Shown in pieces: positions 22,391 through 33,399 of a DNA stretch of 64,000 nt; positions within the stretch are counted from its first letter, which is position 1; each line of letters starts with the position of its first letter. The position numbers and the translations under genes were made by a program. The notes under the pieces are model-generated. The model did no database searches and had not been told where the DNA came from. It was given only the letters and a program-made list of their open reading frames with translations. The stretch comes from Molanna angustata (lineage: Eukaryota; Arthropoda; Insecta; Trichoptera; Molannidae), in assembly GCA_963576475.1 (NCBI GenBank), contig OY754967.1:28316595-28380594 (forward strand), given 5' to 3'.

Positions 22391-22675
22391 TCGCATGTAC
22401 CTACATGAAAAGAGTTCATACCTAATTTAAATTATCTGAAACCCAGAATTTGTTGTTTTTTTGGCATTTTCAGAACCAACCTAACTTGCATGAAATAAAA
22501 ATTATGTACTCTTGAGAATAAAAAGATGTTTTTTTTATATTTATTATGTTTAATATGTCTCTATGTATTAGAAATATAATATTTTTTTAATACAATAAAT
22601 CACATTCCTGTGCAATAAATGAAATTTTGAATGAAACCTGTATTTTATTTCACTCCAAATATCCTACCTGTGTAA

Positions 22676-23110
22676 ATTAGCAGAATACTGAGTAAGTAGA
22701 TTGAAAATAGCCAAGTAGCTTTGCTGTGGCTACAGAATAAATTAATTCAGAATACTGAGTGAGTTGATTAAATCTAACCAAGTTGTTTGCTGTGGATACT
22801 GAATGAATTAGTTCACATTACTGAGTAGTAGATTGAATTTAACCAAGTTGTTTGCTGTGGATACTGAATGAATTAGTTCACATTACTGAGTAGTAGATTG
22901 AATTTAACCAAGTTGTTTGCTGTGGATACTGAATGAATTAGTTCAGATTACTGAGTAGTTAATTAAATCTAACCAAGTTGTTTGCTGTGGATACTGAATG
23001 AATTAGTTCAGATTACCGATTAGTAGATTGAAATTAGCCAAGTTGTTTGTTGTGGATACTGAATGAATTAGTTCAGATTACCGAGTAAGTTGATAGAAAT
23101 TAGCCAACTA
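22676..23110. repeat. 65-bp tandem repeat, 6-7 copies
   Basis: The unit contains GAATGAATTAGTTCACATTA, GAGTAGTAGATTGAA and CCAAGTTGTTTGCTGTGGAT, with a 65-bp period. The middle copies are nearly identical; outer ones are more diverged. Confidence 0.9.
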
Positions 23111-23370
23111 GGTTGGTTGAATTTGACAGTTACTTTGCTGATATTACAAAGTTAGTAGGTTAAGTTTTGACAGGTTACTTGGCTGATTATACAAAGTTGT
23201 CCGTGGTTAACCAAGTTACTAGATTAATTTTGACAGATTGTTAACAAAGCTACTCGGTTAAAATTAGCAGACCATTTACTTGGCAATTTTTAGCAACGAA
23301 CTTTGCAGGTACTATATTAACAAAGTTGCTTGGTTATTATTAGCAGCAAATCATTTATTTTTAACAACTA
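23110..23370. repeat. Degenerate extension of the 65-bp array
   Basis: Shorter, eroded units sharing ACAAAGTTGCTTGG-like, GTTAATTTTGACAGATT-like and TTAACCAAGTTACT motifs continue the same theme at about 50-60 bp spacing. This is probably the older edge of the array. Confidence 0.6.
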
Positions 23371-24072
23371 CATTTTTTGAGTGTTAGTTCAACTCTTATT
23401 GTGAAAATCATAATTGAACTCTGATCCATTGAAAATAATACAGTTGGTACTTGCTGATTAAAACATTTAAATTTCTGAAAAAAAAATGTAAGTAAATATT
23501 TAAAGGCGGAAATCAAAATTTATATTTCAAATTCACGTTTTATGATAAAGTTAAAGCTTCATATTACTCGAAGGTAATGGCGTTTAGTCAGTGAAAATTT
23601 AATATTCTTTATCTCGACATATATTATTATAATCATTATGTCATCTCCAAACAGATAGGAATTGTTTTCCAAATCTGTCCAATTATGCTTTCTTTGTCAT
23701 CTTTCATATATAATTTATGATACTTGACCTTTTGGCGACCTTTAGATATAACATTAATATCCCGTCCTTGCTTTGATTCTCGTCTTTTTTTTTCTTAAAG
23801 CGATACCAGGCGGACAGAACAGAGATTTTCTGCAGAAGAATTTTTGTCGGTTGTACCTATGTAATATGTACAACGACTGAATTAAATCAAAATTTTGAAG
23901 CATGGTATTCAAACAATTTCATAAACGATCACTTCTTAACTATAACAACAAAACTAAATATATAGCAATATTCTATACTATTTCAAAATCGATAACTGCA
24001 CTATTGCCATTCATTGGTATCGGTCTTTGGCGAGCAATGTCAGAATGGTGAACCATAAAGTTAATAATACGT

Positions 24073-24632
24073 CCAATTCTATAACTTTTTAGAAACGTTC
24101 TGGCTAAAATAGGTGCTTTCCTATTCGACTTAGTCAAAGTTGATATTCTATAACGCTGAAATAGGAACTTTCCTATTTAGGAACGTTCTTACTCCAAGAA
24201 AGTCAAAAATTAGTTCAATTCCCTATTCCATAACCACATTTTAGTCAAATAAAATGTCAAAACGTTGCGAATTTTAGTTCACACCTAATTGTAAGCTTAC
24301 TAGTTATTTTCACAGCAGTTCGCGATATTTTAGTTAAGATAAAAACATCCGTTGTATACGGAAACAAATATTAAAGGATAAATTACGCTTTCTTAGGTTT
24401 TTATGTTGAAAATAAAAATAATATCAGTGCAGCCAATTGAAATATTAGGTTATGCGACATGACATAAACATGGACGAACAGTGCGCAGACCGCATGCGTA
24501 GTTTGCGCCATAGACAATTTGAGCTCAAATTATTATCTTCAAATTATAATTAGAAACGAACTTCAAATGACTTTAATTCTAGAATTTTAGAACGTTCCTA
24601 TTTTAGTTCAAAAAGTAACTGAATTGGAAGTA
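24073..24632. mobile_element. Possible non-autonomous DNA transposon
   Basis: CCAATTCTATAACTTTTTAG...GGCTAAAATAGG at the left is mirrored by CCTATTTTAGTTCAAAAAGT...GAATTGG at the right, with about 10 extra bases on the left. AACGTTC is a repeated subterminal motif. A short plus-strand frame inside starts MDEQCADRMRSLRHRQFELK. No clear target duplication, so the class is open; a Harbinger-type MITE is one option. Confidence 0.4.
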
Positions 24633-25384
24633 TTTTCTCTTATATCTTTGTAGTCTCTTCTCGTTTCTTTTTCTTAAACCCATATTGAATATATACCATA
24701 CATGTATAGTATATAGATTGTCGCTATTTTAATATATATAAATTTCTCTTATCAAACTGTGAATTTTTTCACTTACTCAGTCCAATTTTTCTTCATATTT
24801 AAGAAAATAAATTTTCTTTTAGATGTCTTACACAAAAGATAGAGTTTTAGATAAATAAGTATCACAAAACTGTGTATCTAAATGCAAGGATATATTTTTT
24901 AAAATGGCTACGTAGGACACACCAGTTATTGAGATTTGGGTACATTATATTCTTCTGAAAAAGCGCACTACGTATCTTTGGGAAGGGTTTGCAATCAGCT
25001 GAGGAAAATATGAATTCGAATCTTAAAAAGACCCAGGTTGTAAGAAGGTGGAAACACAGAATTCGGAAGATCATTCCACCGTCAGACTGCTGTGTTAATA
25101 AAAGAATTGGAGAGGCGAATGGATCATGCATGTTAAAGGTTTACTGAAAACGGATGTTGAGATTGAGTGAAACGAGGGATTCCATGGGTATGAATGGGTG
25201 GAAGAGAGACCATAGAATATCGACCTTGCATCAGTGGTCTAGTGATTGCAATCCATCAATAAACGATGGGTTGTCAATCAGACGTACAGCATCGACGGTA
25301 TCCAGTAAATTTTGGTGCATTGGGGGGGGCGCAACTCTAGAGGTGACATATAGTTCTTATTAGAACAAAAGTACATAAAGAGTG

Positions 25385-25845
25385 ACATTGGAAGTGATTT
25401 AAAGGCTTTTATAATGTACCATGAACGTGAATGAAGCATATCCATGTTCCAGGCAGAACATTTCGCCAACCTGAACTTTTGCATGTACCGGTGTGCAGAA
25501 TTAATGTCAGGAAGAATGCCACTATCCCACGCATATGTGATTCTTCAGTGCAAAATATGAAAGGTTTTGTGGAGAAATACTGAAGGTGATGCGCTCTTAA
25601 TTCCCCCCCCCCTCCCATCCCTTCTTATCTCTTATTAGACCCATACCTAAATTTAATTTTCTTAATTATTATTTTTTCTCTTTGTTTGTTGATTTCTTTG
25701 TATGAACTATCTGTTGTTATTGTTGTTAATTTATTATTGATGGAAGGCTTTTATTGGCTCTGACAATGTCATTTAAATTGTATAATCAAAACTGTAAACG
25801 AGCTGTTTGCTTCCCAAATATAAAATAAATAAATAAATAAAACGT
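25385..25845 (+). pseudogene. 3' end of a CR1/Jockey-lineage LINE
   Basis: VPGRTFRQPELLHVPVCRIN then VRKNATIPRICDSSVQNMKG match, position for position, the end of the reverse-transcriptase protein at 41101 (PGRTSRHSNLFHIPHCSTNH...FPRIC). The coding end decays near 25590. A T-rich 3' UTR and an AAATAAATAAATAAATAA tail close the element. How far 5' it extends is unclear; 24860-25385 may be older coding sequence of the same copy. Confidence 0.7.
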
Positions 25846-26562
25846 ATATTTCTTCTAACTTTACAACCATTTGTTTTAATATAAATATATTCCCATACAA
25901 TTTTTATGTATATTTTTATATTATTTAGCAAAGCGAAAAATGTGAAACGGTTTCATAATATTTTACGAAGGACACAGCGTGTTGAGACAATGAAAATTTT
26001 TGCGAAATTTACCAGAGATTTTACATACCTAATAGAACGAATAATAGTATTTGAAATACTATTATTCGTATTTGTAGTATTTGTATTTGAAATACTCAGA
26101 AATGATGTATTTATTGTTTATTCAAACAACGCATAGAGACTGATGTTATAACCAGTCGAGTAATAATGCCTAATGCCTTCATTATAATGCATGGATGAGT
26201 GAAAATCAGTGTTGGACCATCTTTACTTCCTCGAAACATCGGAATTTCTTTGATAAATAAAGTATTAAATAAATACTTTCTACGCATATGTATGCTCAAA
26301 TAATTTAAAACTGAACCAAATAAATGTTTTTTTTATCATACATGAAATTATACATACATTTAGTATATCTGAGTATCTTTTGGTTTTAGGAAATTTACTC
26401 GTATGTACGTGTAGGCTTTTTAGGACATATTCAGTAGTTTTAACAAAAAAAAAACGAACATATTTTACCAAATATTTTTTTACGAACATACAGATTTTTG
26501 ATAACACATTCAGAAAAATTATTAAGACGACTCTAGATCAATTATTATAATGAAAAAAACAA

Positions 26563-26772
26563 ACACCAGGGGGGGGCAAGTCTGGTTCGACCGGCGAAAT
26601 CAAAACCCCAGTGATTAGGTACCCATATCATGGATATAATTATAGTATGGAGTTCTATGACATCTAAAGATATTGTAGAACTCCATATAATAATAATAAT
26701 AATTATATCCATGATACGGGTAATCACGGTGGTTTTGATTTCGCCGATTGAACCAGACTTGCCCCCCTTGGT
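26563..26772. mobile_element. ~210-bp foldback MITE
   Basis: The left arm GGGGGGCAAGTCTGGTTCGA, CGGCGAAATCAAAACC, CATGGATATAATTATA, TATGGAGTTCTA reappears inverted on the right in the same order, about 90% matched. The apex lies near 26665. G/C runs form the outermost ends. Both strands show short mirrored frames for this reason. I could not find a target duplication. Confidence 0.8.
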
Positions 26773-26902
26773 TGGTTTACGTGTAAATCGCCACCCTTCT
26801 CGGCTAAATGTTCAAGTAATTTGGCGACAACTATACTTAAAGCTATATTATGTATAATGTCACTGTGTATCATTACTGAATTAATAAACTATATATGTTA
26901 CG

Positions 26903-26990
26903 TGGGGCCTATTTTTAAGACAAATTTGTTTAGTGGGGCCAACTTTCAAGACAAATTTGTTTAGTGGGGTCAACTTTTAAGCAACCTAGG
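26903..26990. repeat. 31-bp tandem repeat, 2.7 copies
   Basis: Unit GTGGGGCCAACTTTCAAGAC plus AAATTTGTTTA, third copy partial. Confidence 0.85.
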
Positions 26991-27152
26991 AGGAAAATGA
27001 ATTATTTTATGATTTTATTTTATTAAAATAGGCATGGATTTACATTTGCTTTAGTTTTAGGTCTATCCAATATGTATCTTTGTACTAAATATGTAGGTAT
27101 TTTATACTGAGTGAGAGAAACAAAATATCAATTGATCTTTTCTGTGTCTTAC

Positions 27153-27289
27153 CATAATATCCTGACATGTCCATAGGAACCAACTGCACTAGCCTGTGAC
27201 ATTTGGCCAATTCTCTAAGGAAGAGTTGTGCCATGAAGAAAAGCAGCACTAAGTGAGGATTGTCCACAGGGATTCCCTCTGCTACTGTA
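27153..27289 (-). CDS. Probable internal exon of an unrecognised gene
   Basis: The minus strand has acceptor ATCTTTGTTTTCAG, then 137 bp open in one frame, then donor TATG|GTAAGAC. The peptide begins TVAEGIPVDNPHLVLLFFMA and continues QLFLRELAKCHRLVQLVPMD, ending MSGYY. It is helix-rich and partly hydrophobic. Entry phase is 2 and exit phase 1, which matches the entry phase of the exon at 12218-12394; the join would give a glutamate codon. I do not recognise the family. An upstream open segment is at 27542-27783. Confidence 0.55.
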
Positions 27290-27541
27290 CTGAAAACAAA
27301 GATGAATAATATAACAATGCATGTTCGTATTTCACAGTGAATTTGTGGGAAGGAAACACGAAGAAAACGGTCTGACACTGAATAAAGAGTTAACGGCGAA
27401 TATCTTGAAAAATCACGTGGGCTGCGCAGAAACCCAATTCTGTTTTTTTTAATCATGGTAAGTAGCTGAGTGAACCGTCCCCCACTCTTACGAAAATTGT
27501 CAAGATATTTGCTGGTACCTCTACATATTACATACTTTTTT

Positions 27542-27783
27542 TTATTCTCCGATGTAAAGGTAGGTTCTAAGAGTAGTTTCAAGATTGTGATTAGAATAGT
27601 CTTTGTATTTAGTCGTGTTTTTCGCTACTTTCACCACCTCTTGCTCCGTGTGTAGACTGTAATTGGCCACTGTACCAAAGGCTGCTATGTGATCAACAAA
27701 AACTTTATAGCACAAAGAGTTCTTATAGACGAAGCGCCAGCGAATGCCAAATTTGCGTAATAGTGTAAAGGCTGATTCTTTTT
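27542..27783 (-). CDS. Probable exon (3' boundary uncertain), unrecognised gene
   Basis: After a TATACTTTTACAG acceptor, the minus strand is open for about 80 codons: ESAFTLLRKFGIRWRFVYKN, SLCYKVFVDHIAAFGTVANY, SLHTEQEVVKVAK and TTLRTYLYIGE, then a stop at 27542. The composition is clearly protein-like and richer in G+C than the flanks. The available GT donors inside are in phase 0, and the next exon needs phase 2. Either an exon is missing, this is an alternative last exon (AATAAA overlaps the stop), or it belongs to another gene. Family not recognised. Confidence 0.4.
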
Positions 27784-27838
27784 CTGTAAAAGTATACCTC
27801 ATCAGGTAACAACTATTGGTTATTATGAAACCTAAGTA

Positions 27839-28087
27839 GTGGTAGCTTTCGGAGATAACATCTTGAAAAATGATTAAGAGACACTTTGGTTGATGGAAAC
27901 ACCTCGACAGACACTATTTATTAAACTTTAACGGTGTTTCCACTAATCAAAGTGTCTGTAAATGGAAGACGTGATTTTCAATAGTCTTCCGTATTACATA
28001 TAAAAAACACGCTTTTTATTATAATCGAAGTATTGAATTATTAGCAATTATCAACAGTCGCAGGTTGATATCTCCGAAAGCCACCAC
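27839..28087. mobile_element. MITE with nested hairpin and TA target site
   Basis: Terminal inverted repeats are GTGGTAGCTTTCGGAGATA and its mirror TATCTCCGAAAGCCACCAC, flanked by TA at 27837-27838 and 28088-28089. Inside, GACACTTTGGTTGATGGAAA and TTTCCACTAATCAAAGTGTC form a second hairpin at about 27883-27954. No coding capacity; Tc1/mariner-type by target site. A similar terminus is seen at 60866-60886. Confidence 0.85.
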
Positions 28088-28440
28088 TAGTCGGCTCTCA
28101 TATTATCCAATCGATTTTACCTGCTGTGGTATCCTTTAACAGAAAAAATAGCCTTTATACTATAACGTAAGTTAGGCTTATACAAAATAACGTATACATG
28201 TCGTACCTGGAGGGAGGATGTTCTGAGGTGGATTTATGGCGAGTAAATGAATATGCAATTATGGCTGCAAATTACTAGAGGCACACAATATAGGTTGATG
28301 ATCTTGGACACGGAAAATATAAATATAAAATGACGGATGTTTGGAAGTCGCTGGCCATTACTCTATTAGTTAACAGAACCCTCTAAATAATCATTTATTG
28401 GCATTACGGTGCAAAAAGCACAATGGTGGCATGTTATTTA

Positions 28441-28969
28441 TAGTGTCCAACCGAAACAGGATTTTCTACCGAAACCGAAGCCGAACCCGAATCTTCGGTA
28501 TCTCTCTCAGTTTCGGCTGAAACCGAAACCGATACTTTTTTAGACAGTTAAAATCTATTGTTTACTGAAATTTGGCTTATTGACAGTTAACACGTGTTCA
28601 ATGAAATAAAATAAGTATGTGGAAAAATATTTTTTATTTCTGCTAATAAAAAAAAACGAAATATCATTAATAAATTAGTAGATTACTTTAGTAATCGTTA
28701 TTAAAAAGCCTAATATTGTACGCTAAAAAAAGCATTTTTTCTAAATTTTTTTTACTACGACTGGCCGGCGAACTCAACTGATGATGGCGGGTGATGGCGG
28801 GTAACACTCAAGTCACGAACTTACTCGAAGTCAGCTGAACGACGCGCGATAATTCACGAACGCTGAGTTTCGGTGCGGCCAAAGTTTCGGCAGATTTTCT
28901 GCCGAAACCGAAACTGATGCCGAAACTTGCCGAAACCGAAAACGAAACCGAACCTTTGGTCGGTCACTA
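28441..28969. mobile_element. Non-autonomous hAT element with 8-bp TSD
   Basis: Ends are TAGTGTCCAACCGAAAC and, inverted, TAGTGACCGACCAAAGG. GTTATTTA lies immediately outside both ends (28433-28440 and 28970-28977). The subterminal regions are packed with CCGAAACCGAAAC motifs in both orientations, likely transposase-binding repeats. No transposase frame. The centre has a short GC-richer block (28760-28870). Confidence 0.93.
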
Positions 28970-28979
28970 GTTATTTATA

Positions 28980-29990
28980 TTTTTAAACACTTTCCTTCTC
29001 ATTTAGCTGTAAGTATGTATTTTTTTCAAGTGGCCGAACTACTGTTATGATTTCAATTTCTTAAAAAGAATATTTTAAATTCTTATTTACTATATTAAAA
29101 GTAGTATTTCTTTGTGGCATATTTCAAATAATATAATTAAAATAAACAAATATCTTTGCAGCGGTTCACGCCAAGAATGTTGATTATTTAAATTACATAC
29201 ATACCTATGTGCTTGTATTTTAATTTACAATAAATGGTAGCCTTATTTCTATAACATGAACTCCGTGTAATATTAAACTATTTTAAGTCGTACAAGATTT
29301 GAGAAATGTTTTGATCTGTACCTACACAAAAAATATTTATATATTAAAAAATTTCAAATTAATTTTGGTAAACCTTATATTTTATTAGAAGAAAAGGTTG
29401 AAAGTATTGAACGACTTTCATAGGTAAGCCAGAAGTTCTGACGAAAATTTCCAGAATCCATTAACTCCCCTGGGAACCGCAGTGTTATCTATTTTGAGAA
29501 AACAATAATTCACGACAATCTCAAATGATTCCTATTGATATTCGCCAGCTGTTGCAGTCTGCTTCTAGTGAAATTCATTCACGTGGAGCAAACAATTCTC
29601 GCAAAACTATTTGGTCAAACTGAATCGTAAATTCTCTCCATCTAGGAAATATAAAACAATAAAGCGTTTTAAGTAAGACTTTCACAGCAGAGAAGTGAAT
29701 TTGCCCTATGGAAATTTAATTATAACAAAGCAAAACACCCATTTATTTTTACGACTATATTAAAGATCATTTGAAATAAAAAGAAATATTAGGGTTATTA
29801 CATTTTATACTATAGCTCTTTTTTTAAACTTATTTGAAGTGGTATAAAAGTGTTCGTCCTATATGGTAATTTATGATGGACCTTTTTTATTAAATGGCAG
29901 TAATCTATAAGTAAAATGACAGAAAAATGTATTTGAAATGTTAGGTAGGTACTGAAACAAAATATATTTATGTAGGTACTATGAAACTAA
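28980..29990. other. No recognised feature
   Basis: AT-rich sequence with no protein-like frame longer than chance and no structured repeats. Confidence 0.55.
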
Positions 29991-29999
29991 TCGGCCATA

Positions 30000-30145
30000 G
30001 AAGAGATGGGCCGACGATATTGTTGTGGTCGTCGGAAAAAGATGGATTGAAGTGAAACAGGATAGAGAAAAATGGAGACAGATGGAAGAGGCCTACATCC
30101 AGCAGTGTAGAGAAGGCTGGGAAGAAGAAGATGATGAAACTAAAT
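30000..30145 (+). mobile_element. RTE-type LINE 3' tail
   Basis: The plus strand reads RWADDIVVVVGKRWIEVKQD then REKWRQMEEAYIQQCREGWE, ending in GAAGAAGAAGATGATGAAA. This is the last part of ORF2 and the 3' end of the RTE copy found in opposite orientation at 30272-30665. The two 3' ends face each other across about 130 bp. Confidence 0.8.
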
Positions 30146-30271
30146 AAGAAAAATACTACCAAGCAATACTAGCAACAATTTTAAATATATAAAAAAAATA
30201 GTGAAAAGTTATGTAATATGAAGTAACTGATGTAGATTATGTACATATACGTATTGCACAAGTAATAAATT

Positions 30272-30665
30272 CTTCATCTTCTTCTTCCTAACCTTCCTTC
30301 CACTGCTGGATGTAGGCCTCTTCCATCTGTCTCCATTTTTCTCTATCCTGTGCCGCTTCAATTCATTTCTTTCCGGCAACCACAACAATATCGTCGGCCC
30401 ATCTCTTCTGTGGCCGACCGACACCCCTTTTGATTTCCCACGGTCTCCATTTTAAGACTTTGGGAGTCCATCTTGAATTTGGCTGCCTGGCCACGTGTCC
30501 TGCCCATTGCAATTTCAATTTTGCGATCCGATCCATGATATCGGTGACTTTTATTCGGCGTCTGATTTCTGTATTTGTAATTCTCAGACTTATGCCCAAC
30601 ATTTGCCGCTCCATAGATCTTTGCGCGCATTTCATTTTGTGGATAATAAATAAGTCAGTGTTAAT
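30272..30665 (-). pseudogene. RTE-type LINE C-terminal fragment
   Basis: The minus strand encodes KCAQRSMERQMLGISLRITN, IAKLKLQWAGHVARQPNSRW and GVGRPQKRWADDIVVVAGKK. This is the conserved C-terminal segment of RTE-clade ORF2 in insects (QRAMERAMLGISLRDR...W.GHVAR..D.RW...RP..RW.DDI). The frame is open for about 100 residues and then breaks before the family's usual end. It is 5'-truncated, with no RT core. Confidence 0.88.
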
Positions 30666-30669
30666 ACAC

Positions 30670-31790
30670 AAAAACCATTGAAAATATTACAATGGAACTT
30701 TGCATTACGATGATATCACAAAATTATACATTATAATGAATACGATGTCGTTGAAGCCCCTATTTCAAGCTATGTCTTGTTTCACTTTTGTTATTAAACA
30801 TCTTTGACGGTACCTTCGGCATTAGCAACATAGGATTTTACGATACACCTTTGACTAATAATATTTTTGCAATCAATCACGTACAATCGTAACTAGATCA
30901 ACGTAATATCCTTTACCGGTAGATCACGCCTAAAGCCCAACTCAGTTAATATGACACTGTAATACGTGATGTGAATCCTGTCTTTTGGTACCATGTTATA
31001 CGATATCGATACAATATTGGCCTACTTTCAACACTACAATAGACTACAATAATTATATCTCTTTGTCCAGTTTTGAATGAGAACCCGAACAATGTTGTAA
31101 TAAGTTATACTGATAACTCAAATTATTAGCGTAAACTCAAATCTACAAAACATCTAAATATAATAAATTTATACAATACATAGATTTTTGGAATTACGAA
31201 TTTTTGAAACTTCAAAACTCCTATAAAAAAAGGTGCACTTTAATTTTCACTCATGTGTTCTATCAACAAAGTACAGTTCATTACTTCAAAAGTAGACAAA
31301 TCTATTTATCATATTCATATCATATCAAGTAACAAAATTTAAATCGAAGTTCTTTCAGTAGACCTGCGATTGTTTTTCCTTTTTTTTTTCCGAGTTCTCC
31401 GACCTCTCCCATGAATTTCCTTAGGTGCCCTAATCAGTTGTCATAAACAGATTACAGAAAAAAATAAGAATGAGAGGTCGGAGAAAAGATTGTTGGCACT
31501 ATTGTATGTATAAACGAAATTTTGAAATGAGGGAGCTAAAGAAACCGTAAACAGGCGTCCGCCCTTCTATGTATGCTCTACACTAGCGTCTACAATCCGC
31601 ATTTACCATTCCGCATTCTGTTTCCGGTTGGCTCTCTGATTGGTTGAGATCTCGAAGTATTAAAGTCAAATGAGCTATGAAATTTTATATTAAATGCGAA
31701 AAATTAAAAAAATATATAAATTCAATTTATAATTCAATTTATAAAGCAATTATTATTATAAACAAACTTAAACCTAACCTAAGAATGCAG
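30670..31790. other. No gene recognised; short inverted motif
   Basis: TCTCCGACCTCTCC near 31396 and GAGAGGTCGGAGA near 31471 are inverted copies about 65 bp apart. No longer terminal repeat or target duplication could be defined. Confidence 0.45.
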
Positions 31791-31794
31791 AAAA

Positions 31795-31985
31795 GAAGAG
31801 CTGGGACTAGACGCTACTATGCTCTACGGATTAGAATGCTGTACTACTAATATAAAACATGACCAAAAGATGTATACAGAAGAAATGATGATTCTTAGGT
31901 GCTTCTCAGGGGTTGCACCTGGTGGAAAAATATTGAGAGGGAGCTTAGAAGGAACATCTAACCAGAGAGGCGACCCTCAGATACA
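31795..31985 (+). pseudogene. LINE C-terminal fragment (YGLECCTTN family)
   Basis: AMLYGLECCTTNIKHDQKMY then TEEMMILRCFSGVA matches the segment that follows the RT domain in many insect LINEs (YG.E.W......E..MLRW..GV). It is frameshifted after about 31925 and has no 3' tail. Confidence 0.65.
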
Positions 31986-32102
31986 ACTGAGAAGAGGCAA
32001 GGAAGAAGAAAAAAAGAGCTATAGAAATTTGAATTAAGTATAGATAAATCGGTACGGCTATTACAACAAATACCATCTTATTTCATTCTAAGTATGATTC
32101 TT

Positions 32103-32440
32103 CTTCTTCTTCTCGTGTCATGTCAGATCCCCACGACGTTGACGACCATCACAGAGAAAGCCACCCTATCAGTTCTCATACAGGTACATTCCTTGATGTT
32201 TCGAAGTCGCCTTCTTCCGAATCCCCTATGACCCTCGATCTTCCTCTTCATGACAAATTGAAGGATGGTATATTTTTCACCTCTCATAATATGGCCGAAG
32301 TACGACACTTTGTGAGTAATTCTCTGTTGGTGTTGGCTCTACTTAGTACTTCAGTGTTACTGACCATGTCAGTACATGATATTTTCAGCATTCTGCGGTC
32401 CACATTTCAAATGCTTCAAGACGGTTAATAATATTAACTT
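32103..32440 (-). pseudogene. LINE C-terminal fragment (INRLEAFEMW family)
   Basis: The minus strand reads LEAFEMW near its start, then YFGHIMRGEKYTILQFVMKR, KIEGHRGFGRRRLRNIKEC and FSVMVVNVVGI, ending at a GAAGAAGAAGAA tail. It is the same family as 36005-36660, less complete and with an internal deletion. The plus-strand frame at 32120-32428 is antisense. Confidence 0.75.
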
Positions 32441-32444
32441 TGGG

Positions 32445-33120
32445 TGAAAGTATGTACAAGTTTTAAACTTTTTAAGTATGAATAATAATTAAAGTATTTT
32501 CTAAGAACTGATTATGTTTCTCCCATTTCTAAATAAGATAAAATATAAATTGCAAATTGGTGCGGACTGAAAAATAATTATATATAACAAAGTAAAAAAT
32601 TTCCCGTAAACGCTTAGGTGAGTGAAAAACTTACGAAAACAGATTTAAGTTTTGTCGATTAAGGAAGAAGAAATCAAGAACTTTTGGTGGAAACAAAATG
32701 TTTTAAGAGATTACACCTACAGAAATATAGAAATAGTACCTATCTCCTCGCGTGTAACCTATAAATAAATATAAAATACTTGGAAGACAGTCTCAATCAG
32801 AGAATTCAAATAATATTTTGGTCACACATAACGAGAAGGGAGTCTGAAAATTTAGAAAGATTAGCGGCTCTGAGGGAGTGATCGGGTAGGTAATAAGAAT
32901 GATTGGTCTCTCAATAAGTTCAGTCCAAAGAAGTACTGAGGATAGAAACGCCAGGAAGAATTTTGTTGTCTGGATGAGGAGTCGTGAAGGCAACAATTGA
33001 GATGGACGAGGCTTTGAAAAAAAACCAACTTAAGTTTAACAAATATAGCACGATACTTGTTTATGTAGACTCGGTAAATCATATTGGCACTCATTTAAAA
33101 TACAAAAAATACTGAACCAA
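32445..33120. other. No recognised feature
   Basis: AT-rich. Overlapping short minus-strand frames at 32793-33094 have no recognisable domain. Confidence 0.5.
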
Positions 33121-33124
33121 AATA

Positions 33125-33186
33125 ATGGAACCACCCCAGAAGTAACCCCTTTCATTCGAAAAGGGTTACTTCTCGGGTGGTTCCAT
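33125..33186. mobile_element. 62-bp perfect-type hairpin, MITE remnant
   Basis: ATGGAACCACCC-AGAAGTAACCC at the left is mirrored by GGGTTACTTCT-GGGTGGTTCCAT at the right around a CTTTCATTCGAAAA apex. Such a compact near-perfect palindrome is typical of a minimal foldback element; no target duplication is evident. Confidence 0.6.
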
Positions 33187-33289
33187 CTGAACTAGGCCAA
33201 GAGGTTTGATGATGGAAATCACGAGAAATCATGAAACTCATCAATTTGCGAAGGATTTGCGTATTTTTGTATAGGCGAATCGAATGAAA

Positions 33290-33395
33290 GATAATATAAG
33301 TACACACATATTTTACCATCACGCGATAATCCTCATGGGGTAGGCAAAGAAACTGAACAACACATTTTTCTATCTTGACATTCATTCATTTTGAA
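33290..33395 (-). mobile_element. LINE 3' tail (GWHDHVND family)
   Basis: On the minus strand it matches the terminal coding and 3' end of the 59268-59700 element (CQDR-like region, TGCCTACCCC, then CGTGATGGTA), with a truncated 5' side. Confidence 0.55.
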
Positions 33396-33399
33396 GTCG

